A stretch of DNA of 64,000 nt from JAMLHH01 sp037189845 (GCA_037189845.1 JBBCIS010000001.1:620001-684000); one strand, 5' to 3'; counted from the stretch's first letter, positions 43,222 to 51,063 are shown. Program-made: numbers and translations. Notes: a model not told the origin generated them from the letters alone.

Positions 43222-43370
43222 TATAACTTATGTTGAATCGTTCTGCAAAAATCATATTATTTGAGCAGACTGTTGCCTAAATATTGTTAACAGAATTAGT
43301 TATGACGGATCATAAAAATTGTCAGATATTATGAAAGAGGAAACTGCGGTGTCGTATTCAGTTAGGATTT

Positions 43371-43655
43371 CTATCCCTCCGCCGGAAATTCATATCCTTT
43401 TTCCAGATAGTGTTGCAGCTCAGGATGCTTTCTGAACATTTTTACAATAAACGGACAAACAGGGTGTATTTTTACACCTTTCTCATCTGCTAAATCCAGC
43501 AGCTGCTGAAATAACTTTTGTCCGACCCCTTTACCTTTATATTCTTCGTGTGCGATCGTATGCAATGGCTGGAGATTACCTTTTTCATTGATTACATAGA
43601 CGATGTATCCTGCTTCCTGTCCATCAATGAGATGTACAATTTTTTCTTTACTCAT
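43371..43655 (-). CDS. small GNAT-like acetyltransferase (YidJ/Gcn5-like type)
   Basis: The start is taken at the ATG at 43653-43655 (MSKEKIVHLIDGQEAGYIVY), because the longer frame overlaps the GMC gene; the product is 94 aa. The acetyl-CoA motif reads HEEYKGKGVGQKLFQQLLD (about 45-63), preceded by the HTIAHEEY strand, and VCPFIVKMFRKHPEL follows. This is the short Gcn5-related domain found in small bacterial proteins. The substrate is unknown. It lies 67 bp downstream of the GMC oxidoreductase on the same strand. Confidence 0.82.
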   Translation of the reverse strand: MSKEKIVHLIDGQEAGYIVYVINEKGNLQPLHTIAHEEYKGKGVGQKLFQQLLDLADEKGVKIHPVCPFIVKMFRKHPELQHYLEKGYEFPAEG

Positions 43656-43722
43656 GAGCTGATTCCTTTGATATAAAAGACAAATGTCCGGGCAAATTGT
43701 TGATTCAGATAAAAATAGCCAG

Positions 43723-45327
43723 TTATATACCGTGCTCTTCAACGAGTTGCTTCAGATGATTTTTTTCAGGGATTTTACTCATCGCTCTTTCAGAAATAGC
43801 AGTAATACTCAAAGATGGATTCACTCCCGGATTGGCAGAAATCATTGATCCATCGCATACATACATATTTTTGTAACCAAAAACTTTGTTGTCTTTATCT
43901 ATCACGCCGTTCTCTATAGAATCACCCATGCATGCTCCTCCGAGAATATGAGCTGTCGTTGGGATTCCAAATAAGGTTTCTGTACTCAATACCATCGGTT
44001 TGCCATTGATGATGGATGCTACCTCATTTGCCAGTGCTCTGGCTTCAGGAATATCAGAAGTAGGAGCTTTTCCGGTATCTACTTTACTCAGCATTCCCAT
44101 TGGAGTTTTCTTAAATCTAAGTGTACTATCCAGACTCTGCATAAACAGAAGTATAACAGTCCTTTTTGACCAATCGTCCACTGTCAGCATTTTCCAGTTT
44201 TGTACCGGATGAACGATCAGATCTTTGACCATATTGAATAACCGGGTAAAGAAATTTTTTCCCGAAACCATAGGTGCCATTCCCAGTCTCCAGAATCCTG
44301 CTCCTTCTGAATATTTTACAGGTTCTACGTGACTGTTTTCATCTGTATGGAGGATAGAACCTATGGCTACTCCTTCTGAAAAAGATTTGTCTTTATCGTA
44401 GGTCGTTACTCCGATCAGACTTTCAGAGTTGGTGCGGATTCCGTATCCGACCTTTTCGGAAAGACGTGGGAGAGAAGTGGCTTTTAGCTGTAGCAATAAA
44501 TCTACTGTTCCCAATACGCCGCCTGCAAAGAGTACTGAAGTGGCAGTAACTTTATATTTTTTTGGAAAATAAGAGGTCGAATCTTTGTAATAGATTTCAT
44601 ATCCGTTTTCTCCCTGATGGCCTTTGGGTTTTACGTCATATACATGCGACTCGGCTACGATTTCAGCTCCCAGCTGCTGGGCGAGCCAGAGATAATTTTT
44701 ATCCAGTGTATTTTTGGAATTATATCTGCATCCCAACATACAGCCACCACACTGAATACATCCTGTCCTGTCCGGGCCTTTTCCTTCAAAATATGGATCA
44801 TCTACAGTAACTCCGGGTTTGCCGAAATATACCGCGACGTTAGTGGTGTCAAAGTGATCTTCTTTTCCGATTCTTTTTGCCAGCTCATGAATGACTCTGT
44901 CACTTTTACGGACAGAAGGATTTTTTTCAGCTCCCAGCATTTTTAATGCAGTTTCATAATGAGGCTGGAGCTCTTGTTCCCAATTTGCCAGTCCGGCCCA
45001 GGATCCGGTTTCAAAGAAAGGTTTTTTAGGCACGGGTAATGTATTGGCGTATACAAGCGAGCCGCCACCTACGCCTACACCGGACAGAATTCCTACATGC
45101 TGAAACAATGTAATTTTAAACAACCCCTGAAACTTAAACATGGGTACCCATAGCCATTTTTTCAGATTCCAGTTTGTAGTAGGATAATCTTCCGGTTCAA
45201 ACCATTTTCCTTTCTCAATGACCAATACCTTATATCCCTTTTCTGATAATCGGAGTGCGGATACCGATCCCCCGAAACCACTGCCGATGATGACATAATC
45301 ATAGTGAGATTGCTGAGCTTTTGACAT
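43723..45327 (-). CDS. GMC-family oxidoreductase, cholesterol-oxidase-like
   Basis: A 534-aa FAD enzyme. The dinucleotide motif GSGFGGSVSALRLSEKGYKVLVIEKG is at the start, followed by SGVGVGGGSLVYAN, the cysteine-rich CIQCGGCMLGCRYNSKNTLD (about 190-210), and the GMC end HILGGACMG and DGSMISANPGVNPSLSITA. The ordering and the cysteine motif resemble the cholesterol oxidase branch, though the substrate may be another sterol-like or long-chain alcohol. It is unrelated in neighbourhood to the GMC gene at 24.8-26.2 kb. The short acetyltransferase gene follows it. Confidence 0.85.
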   Translation of the reverse strand: MSKAQQSHYDYVIIGSGFGGSVSALRLSEKGYKVLVIEKGKWFEPEDYPTTNWNLKKWLWVPMFKFQGLFKITLFQHVGILSGVGVGGGSLVYANTLPVPKKPFFETGSWAGLANWEQELQPHYETALKMLGAEKNPSVRKSDRVIHELAKRIGKEDHFDTTNVAVYFGKPGVTVDDPYFEGKGPDRTGCIQCGGCMLGCRYNSKNTLDKNYLWLAQQLGAEIVAESHVYDVKPKGHQGENGYEIYYKDSTSYFPKKYKVTATSVLFAGGVLGTVDLLLQLKATSLPRLSEKVGYGIRTNSESLIGVTTYDKDKSFSEGVAIGSILHTDENSHVEPVKYSEGAGFWRLGMAPMVSGKNFFTRLFNMVKDLIVHPVQNWKMLTVDDWSKRTVILLFMQSLDSTLRFKKTPMGMLSKVDTGKAPTSDIPEARALANEVASIINGKPMVLSTETLFGIPTTAHILGGACMGDSIENGVIDKDNKVFGYKNMYVCDGSMISANPGVNPSLSITAISERAMSKIPEKNHLKQLVEEHGI

Positions 45328-45537
45328 GATGTGTTTTCCCTGTTAATGTTATGGTAATATAGGGAAAAGTCAGACACGAAACACATATTGCCTTGAAATT
45401 TCAATGTATGCATAGCTTATTTGTAGAAAGGATCTTCTATCTATAGATTTTGAGCTAAAAATGCATTAAGTATTTCTTGTATCAATAATGTATTTTGAAA
45501 AAGGAGAATCAAAAAGCAATGCAGTCGCTATGTGGAT

Positions 45538-47025
45538 TTATTGCGCTGTAATTTTTTTTAATTGCTTTTTATTAAATACGTAGTGAATCTTAGCGTATAA
45601 GCCGGTTTGGACGGAGAATGGTGCAGTGCCGTTAGCTCCTCTTAAGCTTGGGAATGCTGCAAGATCTGCATTAAATGAGGCTCTGCCTCCAAATGTGAAA
45701 AATATTCTATCCACCGGATAAAGGTCAAACTCAAATCCTGCCATTAATCCCCACTGCTGCTTATTGTAATTGATCTCAAATGGTTCTACTTCACCATTAA
45801 TATATGTGCTGGTTGATTTGAGCCTGCTGTAATGTAGTCCTCCTAAAAGGTTGAATGTAGCAGGTACTCCCTGGCCTGAATGCAGGAATTTTTGCCTGTA
45901 TTTTATATATACCGGTATTTTCATGTAGTCAAGATCAATAAACTTGTCTACAGTGGTATTTTCAATAGGCTCTTCAAATTTTTGACCTTCAGCTGAGTTG
46001 TATATCCATTCTACACCTACTGTCCATCTGCTGTTGATAATATAACCTGCGCTAAGTCCGTAAAATGTACCGAATGTAGGAACTTGCTCCATTCGGCTGG
46101 TGTTTACGCCTTCTTTGGAAGATTTGGTCATAGCAGAATATTGAGCACCTAAAACAGGGCCAATGAAAAATCCTCTGTTCTGATGATGATTATTCTTTAG
46201 CTTTTGAGCGATTTTTTCTGCATTGAATGCATAAGGAGATTCTTCATCGTTTTGTATACAATCAACCGTAATCTTGTCCAGCTCTATATTCTCTTCATTT
46301 GAGCGATTTCTGCTTTCGATGCTGCTACTGTTTTCTGATGCCAAATGATTTATATTCTGATTATTGGATCCAGGTAAGGATAAAGAGTTATTGTCCGGGT
46401 CAGATTTAGCGGATTTCTTTTTGATTCTTTTTTGCTGTTTGTCTGATTTTTCTGCAGAACGATTTGTGGCTGTCTCAGAAGAAACTTTCTGATTGCTTCC
46501 GTGTTCTGTTTGTTTTTGGGAAACAGATGTTTCGCCTGAGCCTGTGGAATTTTGTTGAGTTTCTGCTAAGAGAGCTTTATTGCTTTCTGCAACTGCATTT
46601 CCGTTAGCGAAAGTTGAGACTTCCGTTTCTCCGGCTTCCAGTTGTGCTTTGATAGAGGCATTATAGTTTCTTTCATTCTGGCGATAATGATTGAGCACAA
46701 CAAATCTGGACATCTCAGATATATTTAACCCGGATATCACTGTTGCATCTCCTGCCAGGATTTCACTGTCTCTGAGGTTATCCGTCATGAACTCATTCAT
46801 GCTGGAAGCATAATCGTACTTGTTGTAGATGTAGTGAGATGAAATAAATGAAAATGCAAAAATTGCAGCAACTATAGCATATTTATACTTACGGTAGAAT
46901 GGAAGAGCAGGCGGTAAATCGTCTTGTATTTTATCCCAAATACCAGGCGGAGGTGCGAAGGATGCGTCTTCGAACCTTTGTCTCATTTGATCATCGAAAT
47001 GCTGATTATCCTCTGAATGCGACAT
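45538..47025 (-). CDS. probable anti-sigma-like protein with TM segment and outer membrane barrel
   Basis: A 495-aa protein. Residues 1-45 are hydrophilic and cytoplasmic in style (HFDDQMRQRFEDASFAPPPGIWDKIQ), one membrane segment lies at about 47-65 (YAIVAAIFAFSFISSHYIY), residues 90-250 are a low-complexity Ser/Asn/Gln/Lys linker, and residues 285-495 are a beta-barrel domain (GFFIGPVLGAQYS; YGLSAGYIINSRWTVGVEW; LLGGLHYSRL). The gene overlaps the ECF sigma factor gene by 20 bp. The layout suggests a regulator that spans the envelope: cytoplasmic anchor, periplasmic spacer, outer membrane barrel. The barrel is firm, the anti-sigma role is inferred. Confidence 0.65.
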   Translation of the reverse strand: MSHSEDNQHFDDQMRQRFEDASFAPPPGIWDKIQDDLPPALPFYRKYKYAIVAAIFAFSFISSHYIYNKYDYASSMNEFMTDNLRDSEILAGDATVISGLNISEMSRFVVLNHYRQNERNYNASIKAQLEAGETEVSTFANGNAVAESNKALLAETQQNSTGSGETSVSQKQTEHGSNQKVSSETATNRSAEKSDKQQKRIKKKSAKSDPDNNSLSLPGSNNQNINHLASENSSSIESRNRSNEENIELDKITVDCIQNDEESPYAFNAEKIAQKLKNNHHQNRGFFIGPVLGAQYSAMTKSSKEGVNTSRMEQVPTFGTFYGLSAGYIINSRWTVGVEWIYNSAEGQKFEEPIENTTVDKFIDLDYMKIPVYIKYRQKFLHSGQGVPATFNLLGGLHYSRLKSTSTYINGEVEPFEINYNKQQWGLMAGFEFDLYPVDRIFFTFGGRASFNADLAAFPSLRGANGTAPFSVQTGLYAKIHYVFNKKQLKKITAQ

Positions 47026-47587
47026 TAGGTTGTTTTACTCTTTGGGCTTCATCAATAAATTTCTGCAACAAATATCTTGCTCTTGCCAACTGAGATTTGG
47101 AAGTTCCCTCACTGATATTGAGCATTTCTGCTATTTCTTTGTGAGAATATCCTTCTATGACATAGAGGTTGAAAATTGTTCTGTAACCAGTTGATAATTT
47201 TTGAATGAGATTGAGCAGATCTTCCATTTCCAAATCATCGCCATAATCATCATTGGGGATGGTCTGTAAAGCTGTCTCATTGTCAGAGACCGGAAATAAT
47301 TTGCTTTCTTTTCTAAAATGTTCAACTGCGGTGTTAACAAATATTCTTCTTACCCAACCTTCAAACGAACCTTCTCCTCTGTATTTGTCCAGATTCGTAA
47401 AAACTTTTACAAATCCTTCCTGCAATACATCCTGAGCAAACTCTTTATTTGAACAATATCTCATACAGACAGCATACATTTTTGCAGACATCATATTATA
47501 TAGCTGATATTGAGACTGCCTGTCGTTTAGCAGACAACCGTCTATCAGACGTTTATATAGAGCGTTTTTTTGATGTTCCGGTTGCAT
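47006..47587 (-). CDS. RNA polymerase ECF sigma factor
   Basis: A 193-aa sigma-70 family protein. Region 2 reads MYAVCMRYCSNKEFAQDVLQEGFVKVFTNLDKYRGEGSFEGWVRRIFVNTAV (positions about 32-85) and region 4 ends in a helix-turn-helix, IEGYSHKEIAEMLNISEGTSKSQLARAR (about 145-172). Only those two regions are present, as in ECF factors. Its stop overlaps the start of the barrel protein, so translation of the two is coupled. The stem ATACTA-ATA-TAGTAT (47604-47618) lies just upstream and may be an operator. Confidence 0.92.
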   Translation of the reverse strand: MQPEHQKNALYKRLIDGCLLNDRQSQYQLYNMMSAKMYAVCMRYCSNKEFAQDVLQEGFVKVFTNLDKYRGEGSFEGWVRRIFVNTAVEHFRKESKLFPVSDNETALQTIPNDDYGDDLEMEDLLNLIQKLSTGYRTIFNLYVIEGYSHKEIAEMLNISEGTSKSQLARARYLLQKFIDEAQRVKQPNVAFRG

Positions 47588-47769
47588 GATTTACATAAGA
47601 GATATACTAATATAGTATTAAATATCGGTTACTTGTCTCTGATGCATTTGTGATTTTGAAAGATAATTTTAGTTTCCGGAATTATATCGGAAGTTTTCTA
47701 ACTAAATAGTATAATATCTGCAGGGATTTGCATCATTAAATCTTTCTGAAATCTGTTTGTTAAGTTTTC

Positions 47770-47777
47770 TATTTTTG
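47770..47777 (+). promoter_or_regulatory. -7 element upstream of the DUF4442 gene
   Basis: TATTTTTG matches TAnnTTTG, 15 bp before the ATG at 47793. It would give a very short leader. Confidence 0.45.
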
Positions 47778-47792
47778 TAAAAAGACAACATT

Positions 47793-48320
47793 ATGGTGAG
47801 CGATATACAGACAGAACAGTTTTTTAATAAAAAAAATATTAAAGATTATCAGAAATTGATACTGAATCCATTGGCTTTTAAAGCCGGGCTGATAAAAGGG
47901 CTGCCTCTGGCGGCTTTTACAGGTGTGAAGCTGACTAAGTTGAATGAGACCGATTGTGAGGTAACTGTTCCTTATAGCTTTATCAATAAAAATCCCTTCA
48001 ATACTACTTATTGGGCTGTTTTAGGTATGGCTGCAGAGATGGCGAGCGGTGCATTATTATTAATGTATACTCATAAGCTAAAACCATCAGTTTCTACATT
48101 TGTGGTAGGCTGTGATGCAAAGTTTGTTAAAAGAGCAGTAGGTATAACCACTTTTAAATGTGACCAGGGACTTGAAATCGCTGAGAAGGTATTTAATACA
48201 TGTCAGACATTTGAAGGCGAAGAAATTAAATGCATGACAAATGCTTATAATGAGCAGGGAGAAATTGTAGCAGAATTCTCTTTTACGTGGGGAATTAAAG
48301 CCAGGAAATCGGAAAAATAA
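47793..48320 (+). CDS. DUF4442 hotdog-fold protein
   Basis: A 175-aa protein. The segment NPLAFKAGLIKGLPLAAFTGVKL, then VTVPYSFINKNPFNTTYWAVLGMAAEMASGALLL, matches the hotdog-like DUF4442 family, related to acyl-CoA thioesterases. There is no signal peptide. A thioesterase role is inferred only from the fold; the usual catalytic Asp/Glu cannot be assigned with confidence. It is followed after 5 bp by the pgeF gene, so they are likely co-transcribed. Confidence 0.78.
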   Translation: MVSDIQTEQFFNKKNIKDYQKLILNPLAFKAGLIKGLPLAAFTGVKLTKLNETDCEVTVPYSFINKNPFNTTYWAVLGMAAEMASGALLLMYTHKLKPSVSTFVVGCDAKFVKRAVGITTFKCDQGLEIAEKVFNTCQTFEGEEIKCMTNAYNEQGEIVAEFSFTWGIKARKSEK

Positions 48321-48325
48321 TCTTT

Positions 48326-49084
48326 TTGGAATCAGAACGTCATTATTCGGCTCGTCTTGCACAGAAATTTCCTCATTTGGTGATGCTGGAAAGCCGGAGA
48401 AATGGTGGTGTAAGCGAAGCTCCATACTCAAGCCTGAATCTTGGGCTGAATACTCGGGACGATATCCGGAAAGTAAATGAAAACAGGAAAATCTTTTTCG
48501 AGGGATTGAATATTTCAACCAGCCAGGTAGCTGGAGGATTACAGGTTCATGAGACGGAAGTATTAAAAGTAGAACAAGGTGGCTGGTATTCCGGTTATGA
48601 TGGGTTTATTACGAACAAGAAAGATCTTTTTCTGAGTGTGGGTATAGCTGACTGTACTCCGATACTCATTTTTGACCCGGTGACAGAATCTGCCGGAGCA
48701 GCTCATGCAGGATGGCGTGGCACCGTTGCAAAAATAGTTCCGAATGTTCTGAAAGAAATGCAGCATCATTACGGAACCAATGTGAAAGATTGCTATGCTT
48801 TTATAGGAACCTGCATAGATGCCGGACATTTTGAAGTAGGGCAGGAGGTCGCCGATCAATTCAAGCCGGAATTTGTACAGATGTTTTCAGGTAAATCGAA
48901 GCCGCATATTGATTTAAAATCTGCCAATAGAGATCAGTTGCTGGAAATGGGTGTGCTGCCTGAAAATATCGAGATATCTCCTTTCTCAACAGTCATTAAT
49001 AACGATTTGTATTTTTCCTACAGAAAAGAAAACGGGCAAACAGGAAGAATGCTTGCTGTAATAGGTATCAGAAGTGGCTTGTAA
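48326..49084 (+). CDS. pgeF: peptidoglycan editing factor PgeF (laccase domain)
   Basis: A 252-aa protein of the multicopper-oxidase-like (DUF152) group. The blocks RRNGGVSEAPYSSLNLGLNTRDD, DGFITNKKDLFLSVGIADCTPI, HAGWRGTVAKI and FIGTCIDAGHFEVGQE carry the conserved His and Cys residues of the YfiH active site. YfiH/PgeF removes misincorporated dipeptides from peptidoglycan precursors. The assumed start is a TTG (48326, M-E-S-E-R), because the family domain begins soon after; the nearest ATG (about residue 20) would be too late only if the first residues matter. It is 5 bp from the DUF4442 gene. Confidence 0.85.
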   Translation: MESERHYSARLAQKFPHLVMLESRRNGGVSEAPYSSLNLGLNTRDDIRKVNENRKIFFEGLNISTSQVAGGLQVHETEVLKVEQGGWYSGYDGFITNKKDLFLSVGIADCTPILIFDPVTESAGAAHAGWRGTVAKIVPNVLKEMQHHYGTNVKDCYAFIGTCIDAGHFEVGQEVADQFKPEFVQMFSGKSKPHIDLKSANRDQLLEMGVLPENIEISPFSTVINNDLYFSYRKENGQTGRMLAVIGIRSGL

Positions 49085-49130
49085 GTATTTATTGAAAATA
49101 AAATTTAGACAGCCTCTTTAGTTCTCTATA

Positions 49131-49186
49131 TAGCGAGGACGGGAGTTGAACCCGTGTCCGCCGTGGCGGATATGAATTCTGCGCTC
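49131..49186 (-). pseudogene. damaged tRNA-Met fragment, copy A
   Basis: On the minus strand the D-stem 3' strand through the anticodon (GAGCGCAGAATTCATA), then a palindrome (TCCGCCGTGGCGGA, 49157-49170) in place of the anticodon 3' stem and variable loop, then the intact T-arm (CACGGGTTCAACTCCCGTCC). The 5' acceptor and D-arm start are missing, and the CCA end is lost (TATATAGC). The stop codon of the neighbouring GIY-YIG gene overlaps its first bases. It is spaced 348 bp from copy B and 696 bp from the intact tRNA. Confidence 0.85.
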
Positions 49187-49427
49187 AATGAGGTAAAGAT
49201 TTGATAAATTCTCTTCCTACACCTGATTTGAGCCATTTTTCATATTTCATAGCTTCGTTTTTATTGTCAAAATCTTTAGAGAAAATGATTTTCCAGGGTC
49301 TGAATCTGGCCGTCCATCCCTTACCGAAAACATTATGAGATTCCATTCTGATGTCAAGATCGGAAGTGAAACCAGTATAGTGTTTATTGTGAATTTGAGA
49401 GAATAAAACGTAAACAATAAACTTCAT
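49185..49427 (-). CDS. GIY-YIG nuclease-domain protein, copy 1
   Basis: An 80-aa protein that is one GIY-YIG domain: VYVL and HYTG form the GIY/YTG pair, an Arg follows in DIRMESHN, and the late Glu lies in MKYEKWLKSG. Small single-domain GIY-YIG proteins of this size (UPF0213/YhbQ-like) are common in Bacteroidota. It differs from copy 2 (49533-49775) at only two residues. The stop codon runs into the damaged tRNA-Met copy A, and the gene starts just after a terminator-like hairpin. The link to tRNA-Met on both sides suggests that it mobilises the unit, which is inference. Confidence 0.9.
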   Translation of the reverse strand: MKFIVYVLFSQIHNKHYTGFTSDLDIRMESHNVFGKGWTARFRPWKIIFSKDFDNKNEAMKYEKWLKSGVGREFIKSLPH

Positions 49428-49443
49428 ATTAGATAGAATTAAA

Positions 49444-49469
49444 AAAGACGATGAAAGTTCATCGTCTTT
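49444..49469 (-). terminator. 12-bp palindromic hairpin after tRNA fragment B
   Basis: AAAGACGATGAA (49444-49455) and TTCATCGTCTTT (49458-49469) pair perfectly around AG. On the minus strand it follows the CCA end of copy B and leads into a TTTTTT tract. The same hairpin follows the intact tRNA. Confidence 0.85.
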
Positions 49470-49475
49470 AGTTTC

Positions 49476-49535
49476 TGGTAGCTAGGACGGGAGTTGAACC
49501 CGTGTCCGCCGCGGCGGATATGAATCTTGCACTCA
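49476..49535 (-). pseudogene. damaged tRNA-Met fragment, copy B
   Basis: Same build as copy A: GAGTGCAAGATTCATA, then the perfect 14-bp palindrome TCCGCCGCGGCGGA (49505-49518), then T-arm and an encoded CCA. It keeps the 3' acceptor strand (with CTAGCTACCA instead of CTCGCTACCA) but lacks the whole 5' half. The GIY-YIG copy 2 stop codon overlaps its first bases. Confidence 0.85.
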
Positions 49536-49775
49536 ATGAGGTAAAGATTTGATAAATTCTCTTCCTACGCCTGATTTGAGCCATTTTTCATATTTCATAG
49601 CTTCGTTTTTATCATCAAAATCTTTAGAGAAAATGATTTTCCAGGGTCTGAATCTGGCCGTCCATCCCTTACCGAAAACATTATGAGACTCCATTCTGAT
49701 CTCAAGATCAGAAGTGAAACCAGTATAGTGTTTATTGTGAATTTGAGAGAATAAAACGTAAACAATAAACTTCAT
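49533..49775 (-). CDS. GIY-YIG nuclease-domain protein, copy 2
   Basis: An 80-aa protein 78/80 identical to copy 1 (E for D in the RMESHN region and D for N in KDFDDKN). Both copies are intact, so the duplication is recent or both are kept by selection. It sits between the intact tRNA-Met (with its hairpin terminator) and the damaged tRNA fragment B. Nucleotides around it repeat with a period of 348 bp. Confidence 0.9.
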   Translation of the reverse strand: MKFIVYVLFSQIHNKHYTGFTSDLEIRMESHNVFGKGWTARFRPWKIIFSKDFDDKNEAMKYEKWLKSGVGREFIKSLPH

Positions 49776-49791
49776 AGTTGGTAGAATTAAA

Positions 49792-49817
49792 AAAGACGAT
49801 GAAAGTTCATCGTCTTT
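49792..49817 (-). terminator. terminator of the intact tRNA-Met
   Basis: The perfect stem AAAGACGATGAA/TTCATCGTCTTT recurs here, 6 bp beyond the encoded CCA, with a T-run after it on the minus strand. GIY-YIG copy 2 starts 17 bp farther on. Confidence 0.88.
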
Positions 49818-49823
49818 AGTTTC

Positions 49824-49900
49824 TGGTAGCGAGGACGGGAGTTGAACCCGTGACCTCAGGGTTATGAATCCTGCGCTCTAACCATCTGAGCTACCTCGCC
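49824..49900 (-). tRNA. tRNA-Met (CAT), intact, elongator type
   Basis: A 77-nt tRNA with encoded CCA. Acceptor GGCGAGG pairs with CCTCGCT (the first pair is G-U), the D-arm has GCTC/GAGC, the anticodon loop is TTCATAA and the T-arm is ACGGG-TTCAACT-CCCGT. One A-C mismatch lies at the base of the anticodon loop. The first pair is not the C1-A72 mismatch of an initiator, so I call it elongator Met; a lysidine-modified Ile tRNA with CAT is a possible alternative. A promoter (TACATTTG at 49924-49917, TTTG at 49949-49946) precedes it. Confidence 0.92.
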
Positions 49901-49916
49901 ATGGTCAAATGTGGCG

Positions 49917-49949
49917 CAAATGTACAATCTTTCTCTTTACAATTCCAAA
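49917..49949 (-). promoter_or_regulatory. promoter of tRNA-Met
   Basis: On the minus strand TTTG (49949-49946), 21 nt, TACATTTG (49924-49917), which match both Bacteroidota promoter elements exactly, ending 16 bp before the first tRNA base. Confidence 0.7.
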
Positions 49950-50008
49950 TCATTTTTTGATTTTCCTGTAATTTTTTATCATTTTTGTTTTGTAGCAAAA
50001 GTATTGAT

Positions 50009-50305
50009 ATGGCATTGGAACAACCCATGACAGAGGAAAAAGTAATTACGATCGAAGAACTGCTCGAGGAAACAAATACAGGTTCTGCTTTGGTGGTCTT
50101 TAATGATGATGTGAATACCTTTGACTGGGTAATAGAATCTTTAGTAGCTGTATGTAACCATACTCATGAGCAGGCAGAGCAATGCGCTGTTTACATCCAT
50201 TTCAAAGGAAAGTATGCTGTAAAGCATGGTTCTGAAGCAGAGTTGATTCCAATGAAAGAGGCATTGTTGGACAGAGGGATTTCTGCAGAAATACAGGAAT
50301 CATAA
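50009..50305 (+). CDS. clpS: ClpS, Clp protease adaptor
   Basis: The ATG at 50009 (MALEQPMTEEKVITIEELLEE) is chosen; an upstream TTG in frame lies in the promoter region. The product is 98 aa. The block LVVFNDDVNTFDWVIESL is the ClpS N-end-rule pocket (NDD and downstream helix) and CNHTHEQAEQCAVYIHFKGKYAVKHGS matches the conserved second half. ClpS delivers substrates with N-degrons to ClpAP-type or ClpC proteases. It precedes aat by 10 bp, which puts N-degron making and reading in one operon. Confidence 0.92.
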   Translation: MALEQPMTEEKVITIEELLEETNTGSALVVFNDDVNTFDWVIESLVAVCNHTHEQAEQCAVYIHFKGKYAVKHGSEAELIPMKEALLDRGISAEIQES

Positions 50306-50315
50306 TTTTTGAATT

Positions 50316-51020
50316 TTGCCTGTTTATCAGTTGACAGATACTTTTGATTTTCCCGATCCTGAAGGAGCCGAGGAAGGCATTGTGGCTGTTGGTGGTGATT
50401 TGAGCGTGCAAAGATTAATTTCAGCATATTTAAATGGAATTTTTCCATGGTACAATGATGATGAGCCTATCATCTGGTGGTCTCCTGATCCGAGATGCGT
50501 ATTGTTCCCCCAGGAGATAAAGATATCTAAATCCATGCGTCAGCTGTTTAAAAAGCAATTGTACAGAGTGACTTTTGACCGGGATTTTAAATCTGTGATT
50601 CAACAATGTGCAGATGTGCGCTACAAAGATCGGGAAGCAACTTGGATCAATAATGACATCATTGGATCTTATACTGAATTGCATGAAATGGGATTGGCAC
50701 ATTCAGTAGAAGTCTGGAATGATCAGAATGAGCTGGTCGGGGGGCTGTATGGTATTGCGATGGGTAAATGTTTCTTTGGAGAATCTATGTTTTACACTGC
50801 TCCCAATGCATCTAAATATGGCTTTATTGCATTGATTCAAAATTTACTGCAAAGAAAATTTGAGCTTGTAGATTGCCAGGTGTATAATCCTCATCTGGAA
50901 AGTCTGGGTGCAACAGTTATTCCCAGAACCATATTTTTATCATTGCTGGATAATCATATTGAGCCGGAAATAAAGGTAGGTAAATGGAGTACATGGCAGT
51001 TTGAATCTTTGGAATTATAA
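50316..51020 (+). CDS. aat: leucyl/phenylalanyl-tRNA--protein transferase
   Basis: A 234-aa Aat homologue. The start must be the TTG at 50316 (encoding MPVYQLTDTFDFP), because the family opening occurs there and no ATG lies near. WWSPDPRCVLFP, TWINNDIIGSY, LAHSVEVW, VGGLYGIAMGKCFFGESMF and DCQVYNPHLESLGA are all family blocks. It adds Leu or Phe from tRNA to N-terminal Lys/Arg, creating the degron that ClpS recognises. Confidence 0.93.
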   Translation: MPVYQLTDTFDFPDPEGAEEGIVAVGGDLSVQRLISAYLNGIFPWYNDDEPIIWWSPDPRCVLFPQEIKISKSMRQLFKKQLYRVTFDRDFKSVIQQCADVRYKDREATWINNDIIGSYTELHEMGLAHSVEVWNDQNELVGGLYGIAMGKCFFGESMFYTAPNASKYGFIALIQNLLQRKFELVDCQVYNPHLESLGATVIPRTIFLSLLDNHIEPEIKVGKWSTWQFESLEL

Positions 51021-51063
51021 ATAAATGGTCATTTTGATTTAGTATTTTTAGGCAGTTTCATTC

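Noticed and set aside
49824..49900. The tRNA with CAT anticodon as initiator tRNA-fMet
   Set aside because: The first acceptor pair is G-U and not the C1-A72 mismatch, and the anticodon stem lacks the three G-C pairs of initiators.
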